47,151 nt of DNA. Source: Verrucomicrobiota bacterium. Its GTDB lineage: Bacteria; Pseudomonadota; Gammaproteobacteria; Nevskiales; Nevskiaceae. Under the pieces are notes generated by a model. That model saw nothing but the letters and a program-made list of their open reading frames with translations. It did not search any database and had not been told where the DNA came from. Positions 8,110 to 16,516 of the stretch are shown here, piece by piece. The position numbers and the translations under genes are program-made. Within the stretch, counting starts at the first letter, position 1. Each line of letters opens with the position of its first letter. The DNA lies in contig CAJCJI010000435.1 in assembly GCA_903970595.1 (NCBI GenBank), positions 1-47,151 of the forward strand, written 5' to 3'.

Positions 8110-10605
8110 TTACGGAATCCATGACCAGACTTCAATGTTGAAAAACCGCAGCAGCGACATGGAGAAGGCCTTCCACACCGGAATGTGGATGCCTTCGATT
8201 TTGGCGTAGCCGACCATTCCCGCCACCAGCCTGCCATCGGTATTGTTCAAGGAACTGACGACCTTCACGTAAGGGACGGAACGGTCCTTGTCCAGGCTTG
8301 AATCAACCCCCGTAACAGTCCCGGTAAACTCTTGATGCCGGAACGCGTCGGCACGCGCACGGATCGGCTTGCCGGGGACAATGGGGCCGACGAAATAGGT
8401 TTCCGGTATGTCGATCTCCGCTGTGACCTGGCTGTCGTCCTCGACATCGGCAAAAAACTGTCCCTGATCCAGATAGGTATTGATCTTCTGCATCAAATGC
8501 AAGGTGGTGATACGGCCATCGAAAGGCATGTAGAGAACGGCCCGATTGACCTTGTCCTGGTAGTCGTCGCGCAATTCCTTCAGGCTTTGCACCTTGGCCT
8601 CGGCGGCGGCAATTTCATCGGCTGTCGGGCCTGCCTTGACCAGGGCCAGCTGCGCTCTTTTCTGGGCCACTTGATCGACATCGATGCTGTGCGCCTTGCG
8701 TACCGTGTCGAGTTGATCGAATGAAATAGCGGTCTGCTTGTACAGCTTTTCAAAGCGGGCGAGCTTTTCGGCCGAAAAAGCTTCTTGTGTGATCGCCGTT
8801 TGCAGATCCGCTTCGGCGACCTTGATCGCTTCAGGCCTGGGCAAGGTCTTCAGATTCTCGACCACCTCCTGCTGCGCTTGCATCTCGGCCCCGTATCTCA
8901 GGACCTTGGCCAGATTGTCGTCGTCTTTCAAGCGCGCGATGACGGTGCCCTTTTTCACCCATTCCCCGCCGTCGAAATAGACATTGGCGATGATCCCGGA
9001 CACATCCGGCGCGATTTCCACTTTCCGCAGCGCATAGACGGTGAGATTTCCGCCCGGCTCATAGGGGTACGGCAGGACCAGGAGGATCAGGAACGCCAAG
9101 ACCGCGGCGCGCACCGCATAGCGCCAAAAAATTCCTGCCCTGCCGGTATTGGCCGGCTCCGCCTTTTCCGGAACGGCCGGCTTGATCCGCCGCTCCCACT
9201 GTGCATAGACGTGCGAATGCTCGAGCGCCGAGCCGATCTTGCCGACGCGCGACAGTTGTCCATTGATCAGATAAATACCCAGGGCAATAGTCAGCAGGAT
9301 CGAGACATTGCCGATGCCCGCTTTTACGAGTCCGCCGTAGACCATCTCCAGCACGAAGGTGACCAGGATGAACATGTAGGCGACCACGCACAGCGCATAA
9401 AGAGCCAGTGCCTTGCTCTTTTGACCGTGAAAACCCGGAGAATCCTTGCCGGTGAACAGATTCTTGGCCGCTTCGAACGCATCGCCGCGCAAGTTCGGCG
9501 ACGAAAACAGCGCAGTCAGAAACTTGTATCCACTGCCCTTGGCAAATGGATTGCCCGAGGCGAACAGCAGGTCGACGGTGCAGATCATGAACAAGCCCAG
9601 TCCGATATTGGCCTGGGCCATGCTGAAGCTTCTGGCGTGATACCACATCCAGATGCCCAGGCACTGAAGGAAAAACCGGGACAGAAGCGCCGAGGAATGG
9701 ACCCAGAGCTGTTCGCGGCGCGGCAGCTTTTCCACGTAGTTAAGCCTGGCGCGGAACCTGGGCAGGAATCCAAAGTAAATTGTCGTGCTGATTTCGCTGA
9801 CGATCGCCCCGTAGTAGTGGGCGGTGCAGGCCAATATGGTTTGCGAGAACAAATCGATCGTGACCAGGCTGAACGCCATGTGCACCACCAGCTGAACGCT
9901 GATGTAGAGCCCACGCATGTCGTGGACGAAATCGACGGAGTGATTGTAGACCGTGAGTATCGCAGCGAGAATCAGAAACGGAAGCAGGTAAATGCCGAAG
10001 CGCAGCGGCCGCAGCCAGGGCACGATCACGTTCAATATCGGACGAGGATCGAACATCCGCCACGACGCGGTGGCCACCGTATTCGGGTCGTGCGTGAAGT
10101 AGTCCTGAACGGTCTCCGGCAACTCACGCAGGTAGGCGCTGCCCTGGCTGCGCAGAGACAGCGGCTTGGTGGCAACCCCAGGGGCCGGCAGGGGACCCGC
10201 CGCAGCCAGGCGCGGGGGGAAGAAATAGGTCTTGGTTTCAAACTCCGCTTGTGGCGGCGTCTGCTCGCTGCAATGGGCAAACAGCGGATGGGCCAGGGCC
10301 TTGTCGCTGAGCAGTTCATCTTCGGCCAGGTCCGAGAAAAATTCCTCGATCTGCTTGCGGCTGACCACCACGCCGCAGCGGCTTACGAGCATGGTGATGA
10401 GTTGGGTAAAGGAATCGCATGCCGGCGCTCCTTCCAGCGCGATCCATTGCCAGGGCTCGCAATCATGATGCCGGCGATTGCGCTTGTCCCTGAGGATGTA
10501 GCTCTCCCCCTCGGGACGCGTCAAGCGAAAAACTTCGATCCTCTTCGCCAGAAAGTCCGGAGTTTCAATCGCTTCAATTTTGGTTGGTTCGCCAAGCTCG
10601 CCCAT
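8110..10605 (-). CDS. PqqD-like / M50-like membrane / HlyD adaptor fusion protein (paralogue 2)
   Basis: An 831-residue three-part protein. Residues 1-110 resemble a PqqD-type or winged-helix substrate-binding domain. About 150-480 is a multi-pass membrane domain laid out like M50 site-2 peptidases (WRMFDPRPIL, then HYYGAIVSEI, then LPRREQLWV), but the HExxH site is replaced by SQTIL near residue 252, so it is predicted catalytically dead. From about 510 comes a single membrane anchor and a HlyD-type adaptor: lipoyl half-motif GIIANVYFDGGEWVKKG, a coiled-coil hairpin, then VLYMPFDGRITTLHL and beta-barrel. It closely resembles the 829-residue protein at 18057-20546, down to the same end, WSWIP. 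ATG 10605 is preferred over a TTG at 10620 because it aligns with the paralogue's start. It stands alone here. Confidence 0.82.
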   Translation of the reverse strand: MGELGEPTKIEAIETPDFLAKRIEVFRLTRPEGESYILRDKRNRRHHDCEPWQWIALEGAPACDSFTQLITMLVSRCGVVVSRKQIEEFFSDLAEDELLSDKALAHPLFAHCSEQTPPQAEFETKTYFFPPRLAAAGPLPAPGVATKPLSLRSQGSAYLRELPETVQDYFTHDPNTVATASWRMFDPRPILNVIVPWLRPLRFGIYLLPFLILAAILTVYNHSVDFVHDMRGLYISVQLVVHMAFSLVTIDLFSQTILACTAHYYGAIVSEISTTIYFGFLPRFRARLNYVEKLPRREQLWVHSSALLSRFFLQCLGIWMWYHARSFSMAQANIGLGLFMICTVDLLFASGNPFAKGSGYKFLTALFSSPNLRGDAFEAAKNLFTGKDSPGFHGQKSKALALYALCVVAYMFILVTFVLEMVYGGLVKAGIGNVSILLTIALGIYLINGQLSRVGKIGSALEHSHVYAQWERRIKPAVPEKAEPANTGRAGIFWRYAVRAAVLAFLILLVLPYPYEPGGNLTVYALRKVEIAPDVSGIIANVYFDGGEWVKKGTVIARLKDDDNLAKVLRYGAEMQAQQEVVENLKTLPRPEAIKVAEADLQTAITQEAFSAEKLARFEKLYKQTAISFDQLDTVRKAHSIDVDQVAQKRAQLALVKAGPTADEIAAAEAKVQSLKELRDDYQDKVNRAVLYMPFDGRITTLHLMQKINTYLDQGQFFADVEDDSQVTAEIDIPETYFVGPIVPGKPIRARADAFRHQEFTGTVTGVDSSLDKDRSVPYVKVVSSLNNTDGRLVAGMVGYAKIEGIHIPVWKAFSMSLLRFFNIEVWSWIP

Positions 10606-11085
10606 ATGCTTGTTCCACAAGTTCTCGCCGGAATCAGCCCCTGCCCTATACTACTGCACGGCGAGGCACAACGGTCTGCGGCAATGGCGGCCTGGAATGT
10701 CATTTCCCACAAAAACCGAAGATTCGCAGCATTTTTACCTGGTCCCGTATCGCGGACCAGTGCTCCGCCGCGATCGGCATGCAGCTAAGGCCGGCTGGCC
10801 GCCAATCAGGCGCATTTTGGATAAGTGAGGGTCAAGCGGGGCAAGCCGGTCGATCCGGGGAATGGTCCTTTCAAAAACATTCGGCAAAGACCCCCCAACG
10901 GCCGCATTCGGAATATGCCGCGGCACCAAGCCCGGATAAGAAAAGCGCCCATCGTCGCGGTCTGCGGCGATGGGCGCTGATTGAAACCAATGCCCAGCTT
11001 CCAGCGGCCCGGCCTGGAAGCCAACCCCGCCTACCCCTCGCAAACCGGGCGGCTGCAGCTGCCATCCGGCCGCAGGGAAGCGAGC
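10606..11085. other. Spacer between the esterase gene and the HlyD-fusion gene
   Basis: These 480 bases follow the esterase stop (minus) and precede the start of the HlyD-fusion gene (minus). They hold an intrinsic terminator at 10937-10978 and then the presumed promoter of the fusion gene. No further coding sequence is convincing. Confidence 0.55.
10937..10978 (-). terminator. Intrinsic terminator of the esterase gene
   Basis: On the minus strand an 11-bp stem (AGCGCCCATCG / CGATGGGCGCT), extended by 3 bp after one mismatch, with a 5-base loop, is followed directly by TTTTCTTATCC. It lies about 110 bases past the stop of the PHB-depolymerase-like gene. Confidence 0.85.
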
Positions 11086-12252
11086 TTAGTTGGGTATGCT
11101 GTTGAGGAAATTGGCAATCAGGCCAAGCAGACCGGTTCCTCCCGGGGCGCCGTTGCCCGAGGCCACTTCCAAAGAACAGTTGTCACCTTCACCCGCCGAA
11201 CAAAGACCATGTGAGTAGCTGAGCGGGTGGTTGGCGTTGAGAACCTCTTGCAGCATGATGGTTCCGCTGCAATTGCTCCACACAGTGTTCAGACTATTGC
11301 TATCCGCAGCGTCTAGAGTCAGCGTAGTCTCTCCGCACATGAGTTTGGCGCGAGAGGCCTGCTGCTGGTACTCGTTGATCAGATTCGGGTTGATGAATGC
11401 CGAGCTGCCATTGATGTAGTTAGGGTTGATCGTCCACGTCGCGCTTGCTTGGAACGTCGAAGTGTCACAACTGCTGAGTGGGTTAGTCGAGCCGCCAGCA
11501 TCGGTGGTAGCGCTGCTGTTGTCGCAAAGTACCGTATCCTGTGCCCCGATAATTCCGTAATAGGGTTTTTTTGTGGAAGGAGCGCAGGCGGTGGTCTGGT
11601 AATGCGTTGAAGGCGGGCCTGCCAATGCCACGTAGCCGTCGAAGGTGCCGGGTGACTCGCACCACATGCGGTTGGCCATCATCCCGCCGTTGGAATGTCC
11701 TACCAGATAGACGCTGCCGACCCCGTAGGTACTCTTCACATACGTGGCCAACGCCTGCAGCATGGCCACATCGTCCTGACCGGAATCCATGACCCAGTTG
11801 TTCCAGGTGCCGCCAACTATCAGCCCCTGCCCTTGTGGAAACACGGCAATGATTTGGTTGTCGGTGAGCCAGCCAAAGTTGATATCGCTTGAATTGGGCG
11901 GAGCATCGTTATCGTTCAGGCCCAGATCGTTTTCCATGCCGAAGTTGGTACCGCCGCCGCCATGGAGAAAGATCACCGCCCGGGTGGCAGCCGAGGTATA
12001 GAGAATGTCCACCGGATTCCAGAATCCGCTACTGTCACTATCCGACGAAGGCGCAGATGACGGGCAGTTCGTGCTGACCGTGGTGGTGCCGCAAATCGTG
12101 ATGCTGTCCACCCGTGTGGTGGTCGTGCCGCCGCTCGAGCCGCCGCTGCTTGAACTGGTGGTGACGGCAGCCGTTCCGCCGGAACCACCGCCGCAGGCCG
12201 CCAGGGTGGACACACAGGCGATCAGCGCCGTTGAAAGCAATATATTTTTCAT
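11086..12252 (-). CDS. Secreted PHB-depolymerase-like esterase, lipoprotein
   Basis: A 388-residue alpha/beta-hydrolase of the LpqC / polyhydroxybutyrate-depolymerase / feruloyl-esterase type. The signal peptide MKNILLSTALIACVSTLAAC ends in a lipobox Cys at residue 20, followed by a long Gly/Ser/Thr tether. The oxyanion segment is AVIFLHGGGGTNFG. The nucleophile elbow is VYLVGHSNGGMMANRMWCE and the probable catalytic His is in NANHPLSYSHG. Several Cys suggest disulfides, as in secreted esterases. GGGAA lies 6 bases before the ATG. It is separated from the upstream gene by 185 bases with a hairpin and has its own terminator, so it is probably a single-gene transcript. The substrate (polyester, ferulate ester or other) cannot be read from sequence. 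Confidence 0.85.
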   Translation of the reverse strand: MKNILLSTALIACVSTLAACGGGSGGTAAVTTSSSSGGSSGGTTTTRVDSITICGTTTVSTNCPSSAPSSDSDSSGFWNPVDILYTSAATRAVIFLHGGGGTNFGMENDLGLNDNDAPPNSSDINFGWLTDNQIIAVFPQGQGLIVGGTWNNWVMDSGQDDVAMLQALATYVKSTYGVGSVYLVGHSNGGMMANRMWCESPGTFDGYVALAGPPSTHYQTTACAPSTKKPYYGIIGAQDTVLCDNSSATTDAGGSTNPLSSCDTSTFQASATWTINPNYINGSSAFINPNLINEYQQQASRAKLMCGETTLTLDAADSNSLNTVWSNCSGTIMLQEVLNANHPLSYSHGLCSAGEGDNCSLEVASGNGAPGGTGLLGLIANFLNSIPN

Positions 12253-12385
12253 CTTGGCTTCCCGTTTCGATTGATGCTCAAACAGAATGTTCGTGCGGCA
12301 TTAACCCGCCGTCCTTGGCTAGTCTGAGCATTCGACCCTGAACAAAACCTGAACGTTCCCGGCAATATCCAGGCTGGCCGCCGAA

Positions 12386-12415
12386 CGGCATGGGCGATGA
12401 ATTTTAGCCATGCCG
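12386..12415 (-). terminator. Hairpin after the GloVer/FN3 gene
   Basis: CGGCATGG, a 14-base loop, CCATGCCG, 22 bases beyond the stop of the GloVer/FN3 gene on the minus strand. Only TT follows, so this is a weak candidate for the end of the long minus-strand gene block. Confidence 0.4.
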
Positions 12416-12437
12416 CCTATTCGATCGGAATACGGTG

Positions 12438-15400
12438 TCAGCCGCGTGCGGGGCCTTGCCGATCTTGCCGCGTCATGCGCCGGCGCCACAGCGCCGCCAG
12501 TCCGAACAGGGCCAGCATTTCCGGGGCGAAGGCGCCGTTATTGCTGCCTCTGCCGGGCTCCGGCTCCGCGGAGACCGTCGAAGTGGCGCTGGTGCCGGAT
12601 GCGTTCATTGCCGAGATGCCGAAGACGTAGATTTGCCCATTCGACAGGCCGGTCGCCGTGTAAGTCGTCGCGGTCACTCCGGTTGCCAGCAGGACTGAGC
12701 CCTGGGATCCGGCCTCCTCGAAGATGTTGTAGCTGGTAGCCGTGGGCGAGGCAATCCAGTTGAGGGTCACCGAATCGTTACCCGCAGAGGCCGTGACTCC
12801 GGTCGGTGCGGGCGGCGCCGGTACGGGTGTCGCGCTGACTTCCTTCGATGGCGGACTGACGCCGGCGGGGTTGACCGCGACGATTTCGAAGTAGTAGGCC
12901 GTGCCATCGGCGAGACCGAGGGCTTTGTAGGACGCCGACTGGATGTTCGTCTGCACCAGGGTCTCCTTGCCCGAGGCCGTTCCCTGGTAAAGCTCGTAGC
13001 TGGTGGCGCCGGTGACCGCGAGCCAGGTCAGGTCGACCCCGCCATCCACCGGCGTCGCGGTGACGCCGGTCGGGGCGGCAGGCAGCGCTTGCGGCACGGC
13101 GGATACCGGGCCTGCCTTCGGCCCTTCGGCGCCGATCGAATTCACCGCGTCCACCAGGAAGGTGTAGGTGGTGCCGTTGGTGAGGCCGGTGACGGTGGCG
13201 CTCACGGTTCCATCGGAATTGGTGGTGAAGGCGACTCCGGTGGTCAGCTTGCTGAAGCCACCAGTGGCTGAGGTTTCCTCGTAAACGTCGTAGCCGCTGG
13301 CGCCGACGACCGGGGAGAAAGTGAGCACGACCTGGTCGTTGCCGGGCGCAGCCTTCAACCCGGTGGGCGCTCCCGTTGGCGTCGCGACCGGCGTGACGCT
13401 GACATTGCTTACCGAGAAGGCGCTTTCCGCGACACCTGCGTTCGGATTTTGGCTGGCCACGGTATAGGTGTACGTCGTGCCGTCGGTCAGGTCGGTGATG
13501 GTGCAGCTATCCGTGCTGGAGCCGTTGGAGCAGGTGATGTTCTGCGTCACCGGGGTTTGCGTCGTTCCGCTGACGCTATACACCTGATAACTGGCGGCTC
13601 CGCTGGCCAGGGTCCAGCTCAGGGTGGCCTGCGAGTCTCCGGGCGCGGCCGTCAGGTTGGTCGGCGCCTGCATGGGCGTGGCGTGAACCACCGTCGCATT
13701 GGTGCAATTGGAGGTACCGGCGCTGTTGGCGGCGACGACCTTGAAGTAGTAGGTGGTTCCGTCCACCAGCGGAACACCGCCGGTAGCGGTGGTCACATTG
13801 GCGCTGTCGCCGGTCACCGTTGCCACCGGACTGGCGATGTTGTTGCAGCTGCTTTCCACGACTTCGTAGTCGCTTACACCTTCGCCGGCCGCAATGGGCG
13901 ACCAGCTGATCTCGACCGAGGCGTCGCCGAACTGGATGGCGACGTTGCCGGGGTTGTCCAGATCATTCACGGTCAGGGTGGTGGAACCGGTTTCCACGCC
14001 TCCGCAGGTGAGCTTGTAGGTGAAGCTGCCGGCCGCTGTGGGCGTCAAGCTTTCAGTTCCCGACGCCGCCTGGCTTCCGCTCCAGCTACCGTTGGCGAAA
14101 CACTGTCCGGCGGAACCGCCGCCGGAGGCGTTCGCCGCCGACCAGGCAAGCGTGGTGCTTTGACCGAGATAGATCGCCGCGGGAGTAACGGAGAGGGACA
14201 GCGGAGGAGCCAGCGCCGGCGTCGGCACAAGCTTGAATACGCCGCCATCGGCGTTCAGCCCGCCGGTGGCGGTGACACCGTACAAATTGCCGTCGCTGCC
14301 CAGCACCAGTCCGGCAACGCTATCGGCGCCGTCGGATCCGGAAAAATTATAGATTGCGTCGAAATTCTGGCCGTTGGTGGAAAGCCAATAGACCGTGCCA
14401 TCGTTGTTGGCGCCGCCGGTGGAGGTGGTGCCGTAAAGATTGCCGTCGCTGCCCAGCAGCAGTGTTCCCATCGGCGAGGCGCCGTCAGCGCCGGCGAAAG
14501 CATGCAGCGTCGTCAAGGTACCTTTGCCGGCGCCGCTGATCGCGACCTGGAACACGGTCCCACTCGCACCCAATCCATTGGCCGAGGTGGTTCCATACAG
14601 GTACAGGGTACCGTCCGTGCCATTCGGCCCCTGCACCAGACCAGCCAGCGACGCGCCCTCGTCTCCCAGTGCGCCCGGAGTGGTACTGGTGCCGCAGGTG
14701 AAGGTGTAGAGCGTCGAAAAGGTTCCGGTCGGATTGGAGACGCTGGGCAGGGTGATTTCGAACAGGGTGCCGCAGTTGTTGGCGCCGCCCATGAAGGCGG
14801 TGCCGTAAAGATTGCCGTCGCTGGCCTGCACCAATCCGGCCTCCGGATAGGCCCCGTCGCTGCCTCCGGTGAAGCTGTACAGGGTGACGGGACTCGATGC
14901 CCCGGTGGAGAACTGGAACACGGTTCCTGCGTTGTCGACGCCGCCGCTGGAGGTGGTGCCGTAGTAATTGCCGTCGCTGGCCTGGATCAGGCCGGCCAGA
15001 GGCTGGGCGCCGTCATTGCCGCCGGTGAAGGCGTATTGCGTAGCCAAGGTGCCCGATGAGGTCACCTCGAACAGCGTACCTGCGTTGTAGCCGCCGCCGT
15101 CCCTGGTAGTTCCATAGAAGGCGTCGGCGGTATTTTCGACCAAGTTTGCGGAAGGGTGGCTGCCGTCCGTGTTCCCGGCGAAGCTATGCAGGGTGGTCAG
15201 GCTGCCGGTTGAGCTGATCTGGAAAACGGTGCCGATATTGTTCGGCCCGCCGGTTTGTGCGGTGCCGTAGAAATTGCCGTCGCTGGCCTGGATGAGCGCG
15301 CCGGAGGGAGCGCTGCCGTCGGTGCCGGAGAAGCTGTAGATCGTCGTTTCAGTCACACTGGAGACGTCGGCCCGCACCGCCAGGGCGATGACCGCCGACC

Positions 15401-15455
15401 ACAGCAGTGGTGAGGCAAAACGCCGAGCGGTCACAGCGAGCTTGCGATTAAACAT
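12438..15455 (-). CDS. Large secreted protein: seven GloVer repeats, Ig-like domain, five FN3 domains, C-terminal sorting-type tail
   Basis: About 1005 residues. A signal peptide (basic start MFNRKLAVTARRF, hydrophobic FASPLLWSAVIALAV) is followed by seven repeats of about 50 residues with the pattern F-x-G-x-DG ... ASDGNLYGT-x3-GG-x-N-x-GT-v-F, the GloVer (Gloeobacter/Verrucomicrobia) tandem repeat of TIGR03803, likely a beta-propeller. Next come an Ig-like segment and five fibronectin type III domains (each beginning like PTGVTATP), then SNNGAFAPEMLALFGLAALWRRR, a short motif, hydrophobic stretch and Arg cluster like PEP-CTERM or GlyGly-CTERM sorting tails. GGGGA lies 7 bases before ATG 15455. 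An alternative start at 15491 overlaps the upstream stop as ATGA. It is probably a surface or secreted adhesion-type protein; function unknown. Confidence 0.82.
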   Translation of the reverse strand: MFNRKLAVTARRFASPLLWSAVIALAVRADVSSVTETTIYSFSGTDGSAPSGALIQASDGNFYGTAQTGGPNNIGTVFQISSTGSLTTLHSFAGNTDGSHPSANLVENTADAFYGTTRDGGGYNAGTLFEVTSSGTLATQYAFTGGNDGAQPLAGLIQASDGNYYGTTSSGGVDNAGTVFQFSTGASSPVTLYSFTGGSDGAYPEAGLVQASDGNLYGTAFMGGANNCGTLFEITLPSVSNPTGTFSTLYTFTCGTSTTPGALGDEGASLAGLVQGPNGTDGTLYLYGTTSANGLGASGTVFQVAISGAGKGTLTTLHAFAGADGASPMGTLLLGSDGNLYGTTSTGGANNDGTVYWLSTNGQNFDAIYNFSGSDGADSVAGLVLGSDGNLYGVTATGGLNADGGVFKLVPTPALAPPLSLSVTPAAIYLGQSTTLAWSAANASGGGSAGQCFANGSWSGSQAASGTESLTPTAAGSFTYKLTCGGVETGSTTLTVNDLDNPGNVAIQFGDASVEISWSPIAAGEGVSDYEVVESSCNNIASPVATVTGDSANVTTATGGVPLVDGTTYYFKVVAANSAGTSNCTNATVVHATPMQAPTNLTAAPGDSQATLSWTLASGAASYQVYSVSGTTQTPVTQNITCSNGSSTDSCTITDLTDGTTYTYTVASQNPNAGVAESAFSVSNVSVTPVATPTGAPTGLKAAPGNDQVVLTFSPVVGASGYDVYEETSATGGFSKLTTGVAFTTNSDGTVSATVTGLTNGTTYTFLVDAVNSIGAEGPKAGPVSAVPQALPAAPTGVTATPVDGGVDLTWLAVTGATSYELYQGTASGKETLVQTNIQSASYKALGLADGTAYYFEIVAVNPAGVSPPSKEVSATPVPAPPAPTGVTASAGNDSVTLNWIASPTATSYNIFEEAGSQGSVLLATGVTATTYTATGLSNGQIYVFGISAMNASGTSATSTVSAEPEPGRGSNNGAFAPEMLALFGLAALWRRRMTRQDRQGPARG

Positions 15456-15487
15456 TCTGCTTCCCCGGATAAGGGCTGTCGTGCTGT

Positions 15488-16474
15488 TCATGACAGGCCC
15501 AGTGACTCCATGAAGGTTTCCACCAGGCTGGTGTAGCCGCCGGCGAGGCCGAGGTTCTCGTTGATCTGCCGATGCGTCAGTTCCATCGGCGCCACGGCGG
15601 CCCTGCCGCCGCTGGCATTCACGCGGTCTGCAAAGTCCCGCGCCTGGCGGCACGAATCTTCGCGCAAACTTGAGCATACCAGGAGTATCGGCTGCGGTTT
15701 GCCGCTGAGCCGATGGAACGGCGACACGCTCGTCCAGAAAACCGGGTCTCGACCAAACACACGATCGTAAAAACGCATGTGCGGTGCGCTCATGATCTGG
15801 TTCACGTTCATCGCCGCACTGTCGAGCATGATCGTTCCCAGCCAGGGCTTGGCGCCGGCCTTTGCCGCAATGGCCGGGTCTGCCGCCAGCAGGCCTATGA
15901 GGTGGGCACCGGCCGAGTGCCCCAGCAACACAAAGCGCGAGGCATCGCCCCCCCAGGATGCTGCTTGCCCCTGCGCATAAGCCAGCGCCGCCGCCACATC
16001 GTCGGCCTGCGCCGCCGGATTCGCCCGCGGCACCAGGCGATAGTTCACGGAGATCAAAATGAATCCCTTGGGCAGCCAGCGCGCGACCTTGTTCGCGACG
16101 AAGCGCGCGGAAGCCTTGTCGCCGAACAGCCAGGCGCCGCCGTGCACCATGAAAATCACCGGAGCCGCCGTGACGGCGCCCTTGGGCAGGTACACGTCCA
16201 GGCGTTGCGCGGGAGCTGCGCCGTAGGCGAGGTCCCGCTCCACCCGGGTCCCCTCAGGCAGTTCGACAGGTGTTACGGGCTCGCTGAATTCCTCGATTTC
16301 GCCTGCGGCGCCGCCCATTCCGCCCTGGGCAATCACTGCATGCCCTCCGCTTCCTGCCGCGGTTCCCCGGCCATCGCCGCTCCGGGCTGACCAACCCTGC
16401 GATTGAATGGAGCCTGCGATTCCATCATGCATTTCCTGGTTCAAATTCAAAGTCCGGCCTGATGCCTGCCGCAT
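15488..16474 (-). CDS. Alpha/beta-hydrolase (carboxylesterase, Aes/BD-FAE type)
   Basis: A 328-residue hydrolase. The oxyanion-hole motif HGGAW is in VIFMVHGGAWLFGDKA, the nucleophile elbow is VLLGHSAGAHLIGLL near residue 192, and a C-terminal ELTHRQINENLG supplies the likely catalytic His. The first 60 residues are Gly/Ser-rich and low in complexity with no signal peptide, so the true start may be further in; no good ribosome-binding site marks ATG 16474. It sits 42 bases after the BNR-repeat gene and overlaps or nearly abuts the GloVer/FN3 gene, so it belongs to the same transcript as the secreted proteins and the exporter. It could cleave an ester in the exported product or its precursor, which is inference. 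Confidence 0.85.
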   Translation of the reverse strand: MRQASGRTLNLNQEMHDGIAGSIQSQGWSARSGDGRGTAAGSGGHAVIAQGGMGGAAGEIEEFSEPVTPVELPEGTRVERDLAYGAAPAQRLDVYLPKGAVTAAPVIFMVHGGAWLFGDKASARFVANKVARWLPKGFILISVNYRLVPRANPAAQADDVAAALAYAQGQAASWGGDASRFVLLGHSAGAHLIGLLAADPAIAAKAGAKPWLGTIMLDSAAMNVNQIMSAPHMRFYDRVFGRDPVFWTSVSPFHRLSGKPQPILLVCSSLREDSCRQARDFADRVNASGGRAAVAPMELTHRQINENLGLAGGYTSLVETFMESLGLS

Positions 16475-16516
16475 GGAACAAGATTGAGCCTATGTGGTAG
16501 CCGATCATCCTGGCCA

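Noticed and set aside
8785..10788. 667-codon plus-strand open frame opposite the HlyD fusion
   Set aside because: Same antisense composition; the minus-strand protein aligns with its paralogue over its full length.
13449..15059. 536-codon plus-strand open frame with Gly-rich repeats
   Set aside because: Repeats mirror the GloVer and FN3 repeats of the minus-strand gene; not an independent protein.
12478..15360. Possible CRISPR or satellite array because of regular repeated DNA words
   Set aside because: The periodicity comes from coding repeats (GloVer, FN3) with diverged DNA; no constant direct repeat with unique spacers.
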